Shown piece after piece: positions 9,323 to 18,773 of a stretch of 39,611 nucleotides of DNA. Both the position numbers and the translations under genes were made by a program. The notes under the pieces were generated by a model. It was not told the DNA's origin and did not search any database. It saw only the letters and a program-made list of their open reading frames with translations. Origin of the DNA: Paracoccaceae bacterium (GTDB taxonomy: Bacteria; Pseudomonadota; Alphaproteobacteria; Rhodobacterales; Rhodobacteraceae); NCBI GenBank assembly GCA_024642725.1, contig JAHEAO010000027.1:1-39611 (forward strand), read 5' to 3'. The stretch's first letter is position 1. Each line of letters starts with the position of its first letter.

Positions 9323-9628
9323 TCAGGGGCGCAGGCGGTATCCCTGCTGTCCGCGCATCGCGTTGACCGTCTTGAAAAGGCTGTACTTGCGATCCTCGAC
9401 CGCGTCGGGGGCGCGCGGCGTGATCCGCGCGGTCTTGGCGCGGGTCCGTGTCAGCAGCACATCCTCGGGGATCGGAGAGGTCGCTTTTCCGGCAAGTGCG
9501 GTTTCAGCGACGAGCCGTTGGAGGGCGGGGCGTTTTGACCGGAAGACCGCGACCTTTGCCGAGGGAACAAAGGCGATTGGACTGTCATCAAGAGAGTTGG
9601 TGTGGGCAGCGCCGTTGAAGAAATCCAC
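9323..9628 (-). CDS. Small protein of unknown function
   Basis: A 101-residue frame starting at GTG 9628, giving M-DFFNGAAHTNSLDDSPIAF, with AGGA about ten bases upstream. The frame is open a further 15 codons to an ATG at 9673, but those codons look non-coding. The protein is basic (many Arg and Lys), without membrane segments or Cys, and ends QQGYRLRP. I do not recognise a family. It sits between erpA and the BaiN-like gene on the same strand, so it may be cotranscribed with them. The reality of the gene rests on frame length and position only. Confidence 0.5.
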   Translation of the reverse strand: MDFFNGAAHTNSLDDSPIAFVPSAKVAVFRSKRPALQRLVAETALAGKATSPIPEDVLLTRTRAKTARITPRAPDAVEDRKYSLFKTVNAMRGQQGYRLRP

Positions 9629-9764
9629 TGTTCTGATCCTGTCGCAACGCCCCCGTGAACAAGAATACGGCAAAACACGGCAAAATTGTGGCGCAAACGG
9701 GCGACAGTAGCCGATCCCGCAGATTATTGTCCGCGTTTCCCTTGGTTTAGCCGGATCGGCGGTC

Positions 9765-10097
9765 TTACATCGAAAACGAGGTGCCGCAGCCGCAAGACGA
9801 TGTAGCGTTGGGATTGTCGATCACGAACCGCGCGCCGATCAGTTCCTCGGAAAAGTCGATGATGGCATTGGAGAGGAAGGGCAGCGAAACGCTGTCGACA
9901 ACCACCTTCAGCCCGTCTTTTTCCAGAATCAGGTCGTCTTCGGCCGGATCGTCAAGCTTGATGTCATACTGAAAGCCCGAACAGCCGCCACCATCTACGG
10001 CAACGCGCAGCGCTTTCACTTCGCCCATCGCGTCGTTGATCTCTGCGAGCCGCGCAAAGGCGCGCTGGGTGACTTTCGGGGGCAGGGTCAGGTCCAT
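9765..10097 (-). CDS. erpA: Iron-sulfur cluster carrier, ErpA/IscA family
   Basis: A-type carrier that accepts Fe-S clusters from the assembly machinery and passes them to apo-proteins. It is 110 residues long, with the three ligand cysteines in the expected C-x(n)-C-G-C arrangement: Cys39 in GGGCSGF, and Cys102 and Cys104 in SSCGCGTSF. The frame is open upstream, but the family-like sequence begins at MDLTLPPKVT (ATG at 10097). It is divergent from dgt with 79 bases between starts. The ErpA versus IscA or SufA label is by overall similarity and is less certain than the family. Confidence 0.92.
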   Translation of the reverse strand: MDLTLPPKVTQRAFARLAEINDAMGEVKALRVAVDGGGCSGFQYDIKLDDPAEDDLILEKDGLKVVVDSVSLPFLSNAIIDFSEELIGARFVIDNPNATSSCGCGTSFSM

Positions 10098-10176
10098 GTC
10101 GTACTCTGACGTTTCGGTTTCTTCATGGTTGCAATATATGGGGTTTGGGACAGAGCGACAAGAACAGGCGGCAAAT

Positions 10177-11361
10177 ATGCCCAAACCCTATGCATGCGAC
10201 CCGGCGAAAAGCCGAGGGCGGCAGTTTCCGGAAGCGATCAGCACCTTTCGCAGCGCCTTTCAGCGCGACCGCGACCGGATCATCCATTCGAGCGCCTTTC
10301 GGCGGCTGAAGCACAAGACGCAGGTGTTCGTCGAACATGAGGGCGATTATTACCGCACCCGGCTGACCCATTCGATCGAAGTGGCGCAGGTGGCACGGAC
10401 GGTCGCGGGGGCTTTGGGGCTGAACGAGGAATTGGCCGAGGCGGTGGCGCTGGCGCATGATCTGGGCCATCCGCCTTTCGGTCATACCGGCGAAGACGCG
10501 CTGCATGTCCTGATGGCGCCTTACGGCGGGTTCGATCACAATGCGCAGGCGATCCGGATCGTCACCAAGCTGGAACGCCATTACGCCGATTTCGACGGGC
10601 TGAACCTGACATGGGAAACGCTGGAAGGGCTGGCCAAGCATAACGGGCCGGTTCTGGGGCCTTTGGCCAGCGGGTCGCATGCTGTGGGCGCGGGCGGCCA
10701 GATGCCCTATGCGCTGAAGGAATTCAACGATCGGTTCGATCTGGAACTGGACACGTTCGCCAGTGCCGAAGCGCAAGTGGCGGCCTTTGCCGATGATGTG
10801 GCCTACAACCATCACGACCTGCATGACGGGTTGCGGGCGGGGCTGTTCACCGAGGCTGACCTCATGGACCTGCCGGTCACCGGCCCGGCCTTCGAGGAGG
10901 TCGACCGGCGTTATCCCGGGCTCGACCCGATGCGGCGGCGGCACGAGGCGCTGCGGCGGGTTTTCGGCGTGATGGTCGAGGATGTGATCGCGATTGCAGA
11001 GAACCGGCTGGCGGGGGCCGGGGCACAGTCGGCCGATGACATCCGGCATCTGGGGCAGCCGATGATCCGGTTTTCGAAGAAGCTTTACATGGAGTTGAAA
11101 TCGATCAAGGGGTTCCTGTTCGAGCGCATGTACCGCGCGCCGACCGTGATGGAAGAACGGGCGCGGGTGACCAAGGTGATCGAGGATCTGTTCCCCGCCT
11201 ACATGACCGACCCCGCCCTGCTGCCTGCCGACTGGCAGGGCGATGTCGCCGCAGCAGGGCGCGACGAAACCGCGCTGGCGCGGGTGGTGCTGGACTATGT
11301 CGCGGGCATGACCGACCGTTTCGCGCTGCAAGAACATGCGCGGCTGGGGCTGGGCGGGTGA
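10177..11361 (+). CDS. dgt: Deoxyguanosinetriphosphate triphosphohydrolase-like protein
   Basis: HD-domain dNTP triphosphohydrolase of the dGTPase family, which removes triphosphate from dNTPs and so affects nucleotide pools. At 394 residues it matches the short dGTPase-like proteins of alphaproteobacteria rather than the longer E. coli Dgt. The metal site is visible: His66 in RLTHSIEVAQ, the His94-Asp95 pair in ALAHDLGHPPFGHTG, and the distal Asp in DDVAYNHHD. The N-terminus begins MPKPYACDPAKSRGR, as in relatives; an in-frame ATG 13 codons upstream is less likely. AGGCGG lies about eight bases before the chosen ATG. One copy of the dispersed repeat follows the stop. Confidence 0.93.
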   Translation: MPKPYACDPAKSRGRQFPEAISTFRSAFQRDRDRIIHSSAFRRLKHKTQVFVEHEGDYYRTRLTHSIEVAQVARTVAGALGLNEELAEAVALAHDLGHPPFGHTGEDALHVLMAPYGGFDHNAQAIRIVTKLERHYADFDGLNLTWETLEGLAKHNGPVLGPLASGSHAVGAGGQMPYALKEFNDRFDLELDTFASAEAQVAAFADDVAYNHHDLHDGLRAGLFTEADLMDLPVTGPAFEEVDRRYPGLDPMRRRHEALRRVFGVMVEDVIAIAENRLAGAGAQSADDIRHLGQPMIRFSKKLYMELKSIKGFLFERMYRAPTVMEERARVTKVIEDLFPAYMTDPALLPADWQGDVAAAGRDETALARVVLDYVAGMTDRFALQEHARLGLGG

Positions 11362-11376
11362 CCGAAGAGCATCTGG

Positions 11377-11406
11377 TGCTTCCGGCGGGGATATTCGCAA
11401 CGGATG
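11377..11406 (+). repeat. Dispersed intergenic repeat, copy A
   Basis: Reads TTCCGGCGGGGATATTCGCA in its core and follows the dgt stop by about 20 bases. It matches four other intergenic copies in the window (14079, 30509, 34626, 37684), all in the same orientation. Confidence 0.75.
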
Positions 11407-11443
11407 GCCGGGCAAGGCGGGTGGGGCGGAGCGGCCCCGCGCG

Positions 11444-11968
11444 TCAGTCGCCGGAGCCGCAATCGGAGATCCGGAAAATCAGCCGCCAGTTGAACGGGTG
11501 GTGGATCCCGTGTTCCATCAACCACTTGTTCTGCAGCATGTAGGCTTCAAGTTCGGGCTGTCCGACACAGTCCCATTCCCTGTTGGTCCATTGGATGTCG
11601 TGAATCATTTCGTGAAGCAGCACGGACTGGTCATAGAGGTCCACCGACGACCAGGGCCGGACCAGATAGATGTGACGGCGCCTGAGGTCATAGGCGGCCA
11701 GCAAGCCGTGTTCGACGATGAGATCGGAGCCTTCGTATTCGACGGACTCGTCGATTTCGCAGAAAGACACGGTCGCGGGGGCCTGATAGGCGAGCTGCAG
11801 GTCATAGGACGTATGAAGGGCGATCCAGCCGATCAACTCATTGAAGAGCTGTGTCGAGAATGCCTCGGGGATCGTCTGGCATTCGGGCACGAGCGGGGCG
11901 TCCTCGGCGAAAGCGGGGAACGCAAGCAATGTCGCCGCACAAGCTATGCCTCTCAGAACGCGCCGCAT
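11444..11968 (-). CDS. Secreted protein with HExxH motif, possible zinc metallopeptidase
   Basis: A 174-residue protein with a Sec-type signal peptide (basic MRRVLRG, hydrophobic core, likely cleavage after AFA at residue 21). The mature part has four cysteines (30, 70, 134, 170), suggesting periplasmic disulfides, and a zincin-like HEMIH at residues 119-123 followed by ELEAYMLQ, whose Glu141 could be the third metal ligand. It resembles small Rhodobacteraceae hypothetical proteins that I would tentatively place in DUF6647; that name is from memory and not checked. AGGTGA precedes the ATG. It is convergent with dgt. Peptidase activity is an inference from the motif only. Confidence 0.75.
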   Translation of the reverse strand: MRRVLRGIACAATLLAFPAFAEDAPLVPECQTIPEAFSTQLFNELIGWIALHTSYDLQLAYQAPATVSFCEIDESVEYEGSDLIVEHGLLAAYDLRRRHIYLVRPWSSVDLYDQSVLLHEMIHDIQWTNREWDCVGQPELEAYMLQNKWLMEHGIHHPFNWRLIFRISDCGSGD

Positions 11969-12026
11969 GATTTCACCTGACGTGAGGTCGAAAGCCCCTG
12001 ATCCAGCGCATATTCCAAATCATTTG

Positions 12027-12040
12027 CGGCGTAAACGCCG
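12027..12040. repeat. Small perfect hairpin in the antiporter upstream region
   Basis: CGGCG-TAAA-CGCCG in the 276-base gap between the secreted HExxH gene and the antiporter (divergent). Apart from this I see no gene, clear promoter pair or repeat copy in the gap. Function unknown. Confidence 0.25.
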
Positions 12041-12244
12041 TGATTTGTTTCGCTGCCGGGCCGGACGCCGCCGGGCCGGGTGAGGATTGACGCCGGTTGA
12101 TGACGACAAGCGGCGGGTTGCAGTCGCAGCGCGCGAAAACCTTGCCCGCCGGGGGCGGCGCGTCGGCGGATCACATCTTCTATTCCAGCGACGCCAATCG
12201 GTGCTATGAGAGCCGCGCGAACAAACTGACGGGGCAGTGGTTTC

Positions 12245-14071
12245 ATGGCTGTAGCGGAGACGGGGGCATTGGATCCCGTGATGGCCTTTGCGCTGATCGG
12301 CGCAATTGGCGTGGGGTCGCAATGGCTGGCCTGGCGGCTTCGCATGCCGGCCATTGTGCTGATGCTTGTTGCGGGTGTGCTGGTCGGGCCGGTTTTCGGC
12401 GTGTTCGATCCAGAACGGGATATCGGCGCGCTGGCCGGGCCGATGATTTCCATCGCGGTGGCGATCATCCTGTTCGAGGGCGGGCTGACTCTGAATTTCC
12501 ATCAGTTGCGTGATGCCCGGCAGGGAGTGCGCCGTCTGGTCTTTATCGGTGCGCCGCTGGGCTGGCTTTTGTCGACGCTGGCGCTGCGCTACGGGGCGGG
12601 GCTGAGTTGGGAAAGTGCGACTGTTTTCGGCGGCATCATGATTGTCACCGGGCCGACGGTCATCGCGCCGCTGCTGCGGCAAGCCCGGCTTGCGCATCGC
12701 CCGGCGGCGCTTTTGCAATGGGAGGCGATCATCAACGATCCGATCGGGGCGCTGGCTGCCGTGGTCGCCTTTGATGCGGTCATGGTTTTGCGCACGGCAG
12801 AAACGCTCGGAGCGGCAGTTGTCGAATTCCTTGTCGGGCTTGTCGTCGCCACTGTTCTGGGCGCTTTGGGCGGGCTTGGGCTGGCAGAGGCGTTCCGGCG
12901 CGGCCATGTGCCCGAATACATGAAGGTGCCGGTGCTCTTTTCCGCCCTTCTGGCCGTTTTTGCCGTTGCCGACATGATGCTGCACGAAAGCGGGCTTCTG
13001 GCGGTGACGATCATGGGGGTGGTGATCGCCAATGCGAACCTGCCGTCCTACGAGGAACTGCGGCGGTTCAAGGAACATGCAACGGTTCTGTTGGTGTCGG
13101 GCGTCTTCGTGCTGCTGGCGGCCTCGCTGGATTTCGGCACTTTGGGGATGCTGACATGGCGGGCGGTGCTGTTCGTGTTTCTGGTCATTCTGATTGCGCG
13201 CCCCCTGACGGTGATGGTGTCCTTGGCGGGAACCGACCTGCCGTGGAACGAGCGCTGGCTGATCGCGCTGACGGGACCGCGCGGTATCGTTCTGGTGGCC
13301 GTCGCGGGGCTGTTCGGCGGTCTGCTGGCGGATCTGGGGATCGAGGATGGCGCGATGATCGCGCCGCTTGCCTTCGCGCTGGTTGCGGTCACGGTGGTGT
13401 TGCACGGCTTCACGCTTGCGCCTTTCGCGCGCTGGTTGGGGCTGGCGGGAAGCGAGGCGCCCGGGGTTCTGCTGGTCGGCGGCTCGATTGGCACGACGGC
13501 GCTGGCCGAGGCCTTCAAGAAAGCGGGCGTGCCGGTTCTGGTCGCCGACCTGAACCGCAGCCACCTGCGCAGCGCGCGCGAGGCAGGGATCGCCACCTTT
13601 TTCGGTGACATCCTGTCGGAGGCGGCCGAGCAGAATGTCGAATTCGTCAGTTACGCAACGCTGGTCGCGGCGACAGACAACGACGCCTATAACACGCTGG
13701 TCGCAACCGACCTCGGGCCGGAGTTCGGGCGATCGAATGTCTATCAGATCGGCCGCTACCGCGAAGACAACCAGCGTCATTCGCTGCCCGAGACGCTGGG
13801 CGGCCGGCGGTTCGGCAAACGCGAGACCTTTGCCGACCTGCGCGAGAAACTTGTGACGGGCTGGACGTTCGGGGTGACGCGGATCACCGAGGAGTTCACG
13901 CTGGCGGATTGGCGCGCCAAGAACCCCGAGGGCATCGTCATGGCGCGGGTCCGGGCGGGCGGCGAGGTGCGGCTTGATCTGGATGCCGATGTCACGAAAG
14001 TGTTGGCTGGCACCACGATCATCTCGATGCTGCCGCCCCGTGAGGACCCTGCCGCCGCCGCAGCCGGTTAG
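12245..14071 (+). CDS. Cation:proton antiporter (CPA family) with TrkA-N-like domain
   Basis: A 608-residue inner-membrane antiporter. The first ~400 residues hold about twelve hydrophobic spans, including FEGGLTLNF near residue 79 and the [12 protein letters not shown] and [10 protein letters not shown] segments typical of NhaP-type Na+/H+ exchangers, where the Asp in NDP is the exchange residue. Around residue 415 a Rossmann-like nucleotide-binding domain begins ([21 protein letters not shown]), as in KefB/RosB-type proteins, followed by a TrkA-C-like tail. This suggests gating by NAD(H) or a similar ligand. The ion preferred (Na+ or K+) cannot be told. A dispersed-repeat copy follows the stop. 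Confidence 0.9.
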   Translation: MAVAETGALDPVMAFALIGAIGVGSQWLAWRLRMPAIVLMLVAGVLVGPVFGVFDPERDIGALAGPMISIAVAIILFEGGLTLNFHQLRDARQGVRRLVFIGAPLGWLLSTLALRYGAGLSWESATVFGGIMIVTGPTVIAPLLRQARLAHRPAALLQWEAIINDPIGALAAVVAFDAVMVLRTAETLGAAVVEFLVGLVVATVLGALGGLGLAEAFRRGHVPEYMKVPVLFSALLAVFAVADMMLHESGLLAVTIMGVVIANANLPSYEELRRFKEHATVLLVSGVFVLLAASLDFGTLGMLTWRAVLFVFLVILIARPLTVMVSLAGTDLPWNERWLIALTGPRGIVLVAVAGLFGGLLADLGIEDGAMIAPLAFALVAVTVVLHGFTLAPFARWLGLAGSEAPGVLLVGGSIGTTALAEAFKKAGVPVLVADLNRSHLRSAREAGIATFFGDILSEAAEQNVEFVSYATLVAATDNDAYNTLVATDLGPEFGRSNVYQIGRYREDNQRHSLPETLGGRRFGKRETFADLREKLVTGWTFGVTRITEEFTLADWRAKNPEGIVMARVRAGGEVRLDLDADVTKVLAGTTIISMLPPREDPAAAAAG

Positions 14072-14078
14072 GGCAGGC

Positions 14079-14110
14079 GCCCCCGGCGGGGATATTTGCC
14101 AACGCAAGAG
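14079..14110 (+). repeat. Dispersed intergenic repeat, copy B
   Basis: CCCCCGGCGGGGATATTTGC followed by CAACGCAAGAG, eight bases after the antiporter stop. It is a close match to the other four copies over the CCGGCGGGGATATT core. Confidence 0.8.
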
Positions 14111-14174
14111 AGGGCGCGGCGTTGACCTTCCGATCCGGCGTGGTAAACCGCGCGGGTATTTCAAGGACGATGTC

Positions 14175-15899
14175 ATGAACCTGTTTTCCGATATCCGTGT
14201 GCTGGTGATCAGCGCGCTGGAGGCGATGGTGGCCGAGGGCGTTCTGCCGTCTGGTCTGGATTTCTCTGCCGTGGCGGTCGAACCGCCGCGCGATGCGTTG
14301 CATGGCGATATGGCCACCAATGCCGCGATGGTGCTGTCCAAGCCGGCGGGCATCGTGCCGCGCACGATCGCAGAGGACCTTGCGCCGCGCCTGATGGCCG
14401 ACGGGCGGGTGGCGATCGCCGAGGTTGCCGGGCCGGGGTTCCTGAACCTGCGGCTTGCTGCCGCCGAATGGGACCGGGTCGTGACATCGGTTCTGGCCGA
14501 AGACACGCGCTTTGGGCGCTCTGTTATGGGAGCCGGGCAAAGCGTGAACGTGGAATATGTGTCCGCCAACCCGACCGGGCCCTTGCATGTCGGCCATACG
14601 CGGGGGGCGGTTTTCGGCGATGCGCTGGCGTCCCTGCTGGATTTTGCGGGCTTTGCCGTGACGCGGGAATATTACATCAACGACGGCGGCGCGCAGGTCG
14701 ATGTGCTGGCGCGGTCGGCCTATGAACGGTACCGCGAGGCCTGTGGTCATGCGCCCGAAATCGCCGAGGGCCTTTACCCCGGCGACTACCTGGTGCCCGT
14801 GGGCGAGGCGATGAAGCACAAGTACGGCGAAAGCCTGCTGGACCGGCCGGAAGCGGACTGGCTGGAAGAGGTGCGCGATTTTGCGACCGAGGCGATGATG
14901 AAGATGATCCGTGCGGATCTGGCTTCGCTGGGTGTCACCATGGACCGGTTCTTCAGCGAGAAATCGCTGTACGGGACCGGGCTGATCGAAAAGGCGATTG
15001 CCGATCTTGACGCCAAGGGGCTGATCTATCAGGGCACGCTTGAGCCGCCGAAAGGCAAGATGCCCGAGGACTGGGAGCCGCGCGAGCAGACGCTGTTCCG
15101 GTCGACCGCGCATGGCGATGACGTTGATCGCCCGGTGAAGAAATCAGACGGGTCATGGACCTATTTCGCGCCCGATATCGCTTATCATTATGACAAGGTT
15201 TCAAGGGGTTATGACCAGCTTATCGATGTGTTCGGGGCGGATCACTCGGGTTATGTCAAGCGGATGAAGGCGGCCGTTTCAGCGCTGTCGGATGGTCGCG
15301 TGCCGCTGGACATCAAGCTGACGCAGCTGGTCAAGCTGTGGAAGAACGGAGAGCCTTTCAAGATGTCGAAACGCGCCGGCAATTTCGTGACTTTGCGCGA
15401 CGTGGTCGAACAGGTCGGTTCGGATGTCACCCGGTTCCACATGCTGACTCGCAAGAACGACGCGCCGCTGGATTTCGATTTCGACAAGGTGCTGGAGCAG
15501 TCCAAGGACAACCCGGTGTTTTACGTGCAATACGCCCATGCGCGGGTGCAGAGCGTCTTGCGCAAGGCCGCCGAGATGGGCGTTGTCCTGTCCGATACGC
15601 CGCTGATCGGGGATGAGGCAGAGCTGAAAGTCGCCAAGCGGCTGGCCGAATGGCCGCGTCTGGTCGAGATTGCCGCGCGCAGCCACGAACCGCACCGGAT
15701 CGCCTTTTACCTCTACGATCTGGCCTCGGATTTCCACGCGCTCTGGAACAAAGGCAATGAAAAGCCCGAACTGCGTTTCCTGCAGGAAGGCGACGCGGCG
15801 GCTTCGGCTGCAAAAATTGCACTGCCAAGGGCCGTGGCCGTTGTTATTTCCGCAGGTCTTGGTATCCTTGGCGTGACCCCGGTTCAGGAAATGCGCTGA
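14175..15899 (+). CDS. argS: Arginine--tRNA ligase
   Basis: Class I aminoacyl-tRNA synthetase charging tRNA-Arg, 574 residues. The HIGH-type motif is seen in [15 protein letters not shown] near residue 130 and the KMSKS-equivalent in [10 protein letters not shown] near residue 395. The C-terminal DALR-type anticodon-binding domain ends in the standard TPVQEMR. ATG 14175 is supported by the family-like MNLFSDIRV start and by AAGGA at 14163-14167. The open frame upstream overlaps the antiporter gene and is not used. A weak promoter candidate (TTGACC, 14122) lies in the gap. It heads a plus-strand run continuing to scpB. Confidence 0.97.
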   Translation: MNLFSDIRVLVISALEAMVAEGVLPSGLDFSAVAVEPPRDALHGDMATNAAMVLSKPAGIVPRTIAEDLAPRLMADGRVAIAEVAGPGFLNLRLAAAEWDRVVTSVLAEDTRFGRSVMGAGQSVNVEYVSANPTGPLHVGHTRGAVFGDALASLLDFAGFAVTREYYINDGGAQVDVLARSAYERYREACGHAPEIAEGLYPGDYLVPVGEAMKHKYGESLLDRPEADWLEEVRDFATEAMMKMIRADLASLGVTMDRFFSEKSLYGTGLIEKAIADLDAKGLIYQGTLEPPKGKMPEDWEPREQTLFRSTAHGDDVDRPVKKSDGSWTYFAPDIAYHYDKVSRGYDQLIDVFGADHSGYVKRMKAAVSALSDGRVPLDIKLTQLVKLWKNGEPFKMSKRAGNFVTLRDVVEQVGSDVTRFHMLTRKNDAPLDFDFDKVLEQSKDNPVFYVQYAHARVQSVLRKAAEMGVVLSDTPLIGDEAELKVAKRLAEWPRLVEIAARSHEPHRIAFYLYDLASDFHALWNKGNEKPELRFLQEGDAAASAAKIALPRAVAVVISAGLGILGVTPVQEMR

Positions 15900-15985
15900 T
15901 CAACAGGCGCCCGGACCGAAAAAGGGGTCTTGTGCAGGCAAGACAATCCGCGCGGCAATATCCGACGCGGGAGCAGTGAGGCGAA

Positions 15986-16990
15986 ATGGCGGATTTCGAA
16001 TATGGCGAGGCCGTGGGCGGGGACCATGTCCCGCGCGGTGCATTCGTGGTGGCGCTGGTCAACTGGATCGGGGCGCTTGTCTCGGTTGCGTTGATCGCGG
16101 GGCTCGGGGTCTGGGGCTACAAGCTCTGGGTGCGGGATGTCAGTGGCGTGCCGGTGGTGCGTGCGCTTGAAGGACCGATGCGGATCGCGCCGGAAGATCC
16201 GGGCGGCATGGCTGCGGAACATCAGGGGCTGGCGGTGAACAACATCGCTGCCGAAGGCGAGGCCGCGCCGCCACCCGACATGCTGGTGCTTGCGCCGCGT
16301 CCGGTGAAGCTGACGTCCGAAGACCAGAGTCCGGCGGAAATCGCGGCCGAGCAGGAGGCGCTGAATGCTGCTGAAATGGTCGCAGCGAAAGAGGCCGAGG
16401 CGGTGAGCGCAATCGACCAGGCGCTTGCCGAAGCGCTGGGTTCGACCGCCGAGGCGGGCGAGCCGCAAGCTGCCGAGGTCGCCTCGGTCATGGCCGCATC
16501 GCTGGAGCAGGCGGTGGTGGCCGAACCCGAAGCCGACAATGAAGCCGCTTCCGCTGAACTGGCAGTGGAGAGTTCCGAAGACGTGGACGGCGCGGTTCCC
16601 GCCGACGTCGCCGGTGTTTCGCGGTCGTTGCGGCCCTTGGCCAAGCCGGTGCAGCTGGCCTCTTTGCAGGCCGATGCCGCGATGGCGGCACCCGGCGCAA
16701 CGACGGCATCGCTTGATGTCGATCCCGAGACCATTCCGGTTGGCACGCGTCTGGCGCAGCTTGGCGCCTTTGACACGGTGGCGGTGGCCGAGGCGGAGTG
16801 GACGACACTGGCAGAGCAGTTCTCGGATGTGATGGGCGGCAAGGGCCGGGTGATCCAGCAGGCGCAATCGGGGGGCAAGACCTTCTATCGGCTGCGGGTC
16901 GCAGGCTTTGAGGATATCAACGATGCGCGGCGGTTCTGTTCCGTTCTGTTGGCGGCGGGCGCGTCCTGCATCCCGGTGATCACACGCTAG
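15986..16990 (+). CDS. SPOR domain-containing membrane protein
   Basis: A 334-residue protein with a short cytoplasmic N-terminus, one membrane span at about residues 25-48 (ALVNWIGALVSVALIAGLGV), a long acidic Ala/Glu-rich low-complexity periplasmic linker, and a C-terminal SPOR domain of about 85 residues (LAQLGAFDTVAVAEAEW to the end). SPOR domains bind denuded glycan strands at division septa, as in FtsN and DamX, so a cell-division role is likely. It lies between argS and nagZ, a context shared by relatives. The nagZ start directly abuts its stop codon. Confidence 0.88.
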   Translation: MADFEYGEAVGGDHVPRGAFVVALVNWIGALVSVALIAGLGVWGYKLWVRDVSGVPVVRALEGPMRIAPEDPGGMAAEHQGLAVNNIAAEGEAAPPPDMLVLAPRPVKLTSEDQSPAEIAAEQEALNAAEMVAAKEAEAVSAIDQALAEALGSTAEAGEPQAAEVASVMAASLEQAVVAEPEADNEAASAELAVESSEDVDGAVPADVAGVSRSLRPLAKPVQLASLQADAAMAAPGATTASLDVDPETIPVGTRLAQLGAFDTVAVAEAEWTTLAEQFSDVMGGKGRVIQQAQSGGKTFYRLRVAGFEDINDARRFCSVLLAAGASCIPVITR

Positions 16991-17995
16991 ATGGGGCAGG
17001 GTGCCTATATCTTCGGATGCGAAGGGCTGGCTGTCACCGAAGCGGAGCGGGCCTTTTACGCCGAAGCGCAGCCTTGGGGCTTCATCCTTTTTGCGCGCAA
17101 TGTCTCTGACCCCGAACAACTGCGCCGGCTGACCGGTGATCTGCGCGAGGCCGTCGGGCGCGACGCCCCGGTTCTCATTGATCAGGAAGGCGGCCGGGTG
17201 CAGAGGATGCGCGCGCCGCATTGGAAGGAATGGCTTCCGCCGCTGGATTTCGTCGCTCAGGCGGGGGCAGGCGCGGAACGCGCGATGTGGCTGCGTTACC
17301 GATTGATCGCCGAGGAACTGCGCGCGGTCGGGATTGATGTCGATTGTGCGCCCTGCGCCGATGTTGCCGGGGCCGACACCCACCCGGTGCTGCGAAATCG
17401 CTGTTATGGCAGCGATCCCGATCAGGTTGCGGTGCTGGCCCGCGCTGTCGCGAACGGCCTGCTGGCGGGCGGTGTCGCGCCGGTGATGAAACATATGCCG
17501 GGGCATGGCCGGGCGCTGGTGGACAGCCATCTGGACCTGCCGCGCACCTCGGCCAGCCTCGACCTGCTGGAGTCCCGCGATTTCGCGCCGTTCCGCGCAC
17601 TGGCCGACCTGCCGATGGCGATGTCGGCGCATGTGGTGTTCGAGGCCGTGGACAGCAAGCCTGCCACGATCTCTCCGGCCATGGTGGGCCTGATCCGCGA
17701 CCGGATCGGCTTTCTGGGCCTTCTGATGACCGACGACGTGTCGATGCAGGCGCTGCAGGGCAATGTGGCCAGCCGGTCAGAGGCGGCTTTGAGGGCGGGC
17801 TGCGATATGGTTCTGCACTGCAATGGCGACCTGCCGGAAATGCAATCCATCGCCGCCGTTGCGGGACGGATGGGCACTGCGGCACAGGCGCGGGCGGACC
17901 GGGCGGCGGCCGCGCGCGGTCGGGTCGAAGCCATTGACATCGCTGCCGCCGAAGCCGAGCTTTCATCGCTGATGGAAAGCGGAGCCCATGTCTGA
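16991..17995 (+). CDS. nagZ: Beta-N-acetylhexosaminidase
   Basis: Glycoside hydrolase family 3 enzyme that removes N-acetylglucosamine from anhydro-muropeptides during cytoplasmic cell-wall recycling, 334 residues. Characteristic features are LIDQEGGRVQR near residue 60, the mobile catalytic loop KHMPGHGRALVDSH near 167-180 with its Asp/His pair, and the nucleophile Asp in LLMTDDVSM near 248. The start codon comes directly after the SPOR gene's TAG and its end overlaps scpA by eight bases, implying cotranscription and translational coupling. Confidence 0.95.
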   Translation: MGQGAYIFGCEGLAVTEAERAFYAEAQPWGFILFARNVSDPEQLRRLTGDLREAVGRDAPVLIDQEGGRVQRMRAPHWKEWLPPLDFVAQAGAGAERAMWLRYRLIAEELRAVGIDVDCAPCADVAGADTHPVLRNRCYGSDPDQVAVLARAVANGLLAGGVAPVMKHMPGHGRALVDSHLDLPRTSASLDLLESRDFAPFRALADLPMAMSAHVVFEAVDSKPATISPAMVGLIRDRIGFLGLLMTDDVSMQALQGNVASRSEAALRAGCDMVLHCNGDLPEMQSIAAVAGRMGTAAQARADRAAAARGRVEAIDIAAAEAELSSLMESGAHV

Positions 17996-18773
17996 CGATT
18001 TCGACAGCTATGATATGCCGGTTGAGGAACGACTGGCCGCCGAAGCGCTGATCGTCGATGTCGACGGTTACGAGGGGCCGCTTGACCTGCTGCTGACGCT
18101 GTCGCGGACCCAGAAGGTCGATCTGCGCAAGATCTCTGTGCTGCAACTGGCCGAACAATACCTGCGGTTTGTCGAAGAGGCGCGCAAGCTTCGGATCGAA
18201 TTGGCGGCGGATTATCTGGTGATGGCGGCCTGGCTTGCCTTTCTCAAGTCACGTCTGTTGTTGCCGCCCGATCCGACCGATGCGGGACCTTCGGGAGAAG
18301 AACTCGCGGCGCATCTGGCGTTTCAGCTGGAGCGCTTGCAGGCGATGCGCGAAGCCGCAGCGCAACTGATGGCGCGCGACCAGAAAGGCCGCGATTTCTT
18401 CGTCCGCGGCATTCCCGAAGACGTCACGCGGGTGCGCCGCGTCACTTATACCGCAACGCTTCTGGATCTGATGCAGGGCTATGCTCGGATCCGCACCAAG
18501 GATGATTTCCGGCCCTATTCGATGGACCGGGAACATGTCCTGACGATGGAACAGGCGCTGGACCGGATGCGCGGGCTGATCGGGTATATGGGGGACTGGG
18601 CGGACCTGTCGTCCTTCCTGCCCGAAGGCTGGGACGCCGATCCCGCGCGACGGCGATCCGCCACCGCCGCGACCTTCGCCGCCAGTCTGGAACTGGCCAA
18701 GGCAGGCAAGATTGAGATACGGCAGGGAGAGACATTCTCGCCGATTGAAATACGGAAGAAAGCCGATGGCTGA
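17988..18773 (+). CDS. scpA: Segregation and condensation protein A
   Basis: Kleisin subunit of the SMC-ScpAB condensin, bridging the Smc heads and binding ScpB dimers in chromosome compaction and segregation. The 261-residue length is normal. The N-terminal kleisin signature GYEGPLDLLLTLSRTQKVDL is clear near residue 25, followed by LAADYLVMAAWLAFLKSRLLLP, and there is a C-terminal winged-helix-like segment. The start overlaps the end of nagZ by eight bases and the end overlaps scpB by eight bases, so the three genes are probably one translationally coupled unit. Confidence 0.94.
   Translation: MSDDFDSYDMPVEERLAAEALIVDVDGYEGPLDLLLTLSRTQKVDLRKISVLQLAEQYLRFVEEARKLRIELAADYLVMAAWLAFLKSRLLLPPDPTDAGPSGEELAAHLAFQLERLQAMREAAAQLMARDQKGRDFFVRGIPEDVTRVRRVTYTATLLDLMQGYARIRTKDDFRPYSMDREHVLTMEQALDRMRGLIGYMGDWADLSSFLPEGWDADPARRRSATAATFAASLELAKAGKIEIRQGETFSPIEIRKKADG

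Noticed and set aside
12020-14569. An 849-codon open frame on the minus strand opposite the antiporter and the argS start
   Set aside because: Its translation is Arg/Pro/His/Gln-rich with no recognisable domain, while the plus strand encodes two well-recognised proteins. Long antisense frames are expected in high-GC coding DNA.
15884-17632. A 582-codon minus-strand frame opposite the SPOR gene and nagZ
   Set aside because: No domain or plausible composition; the sense strand gives clear SPOR and NagZ motifs.
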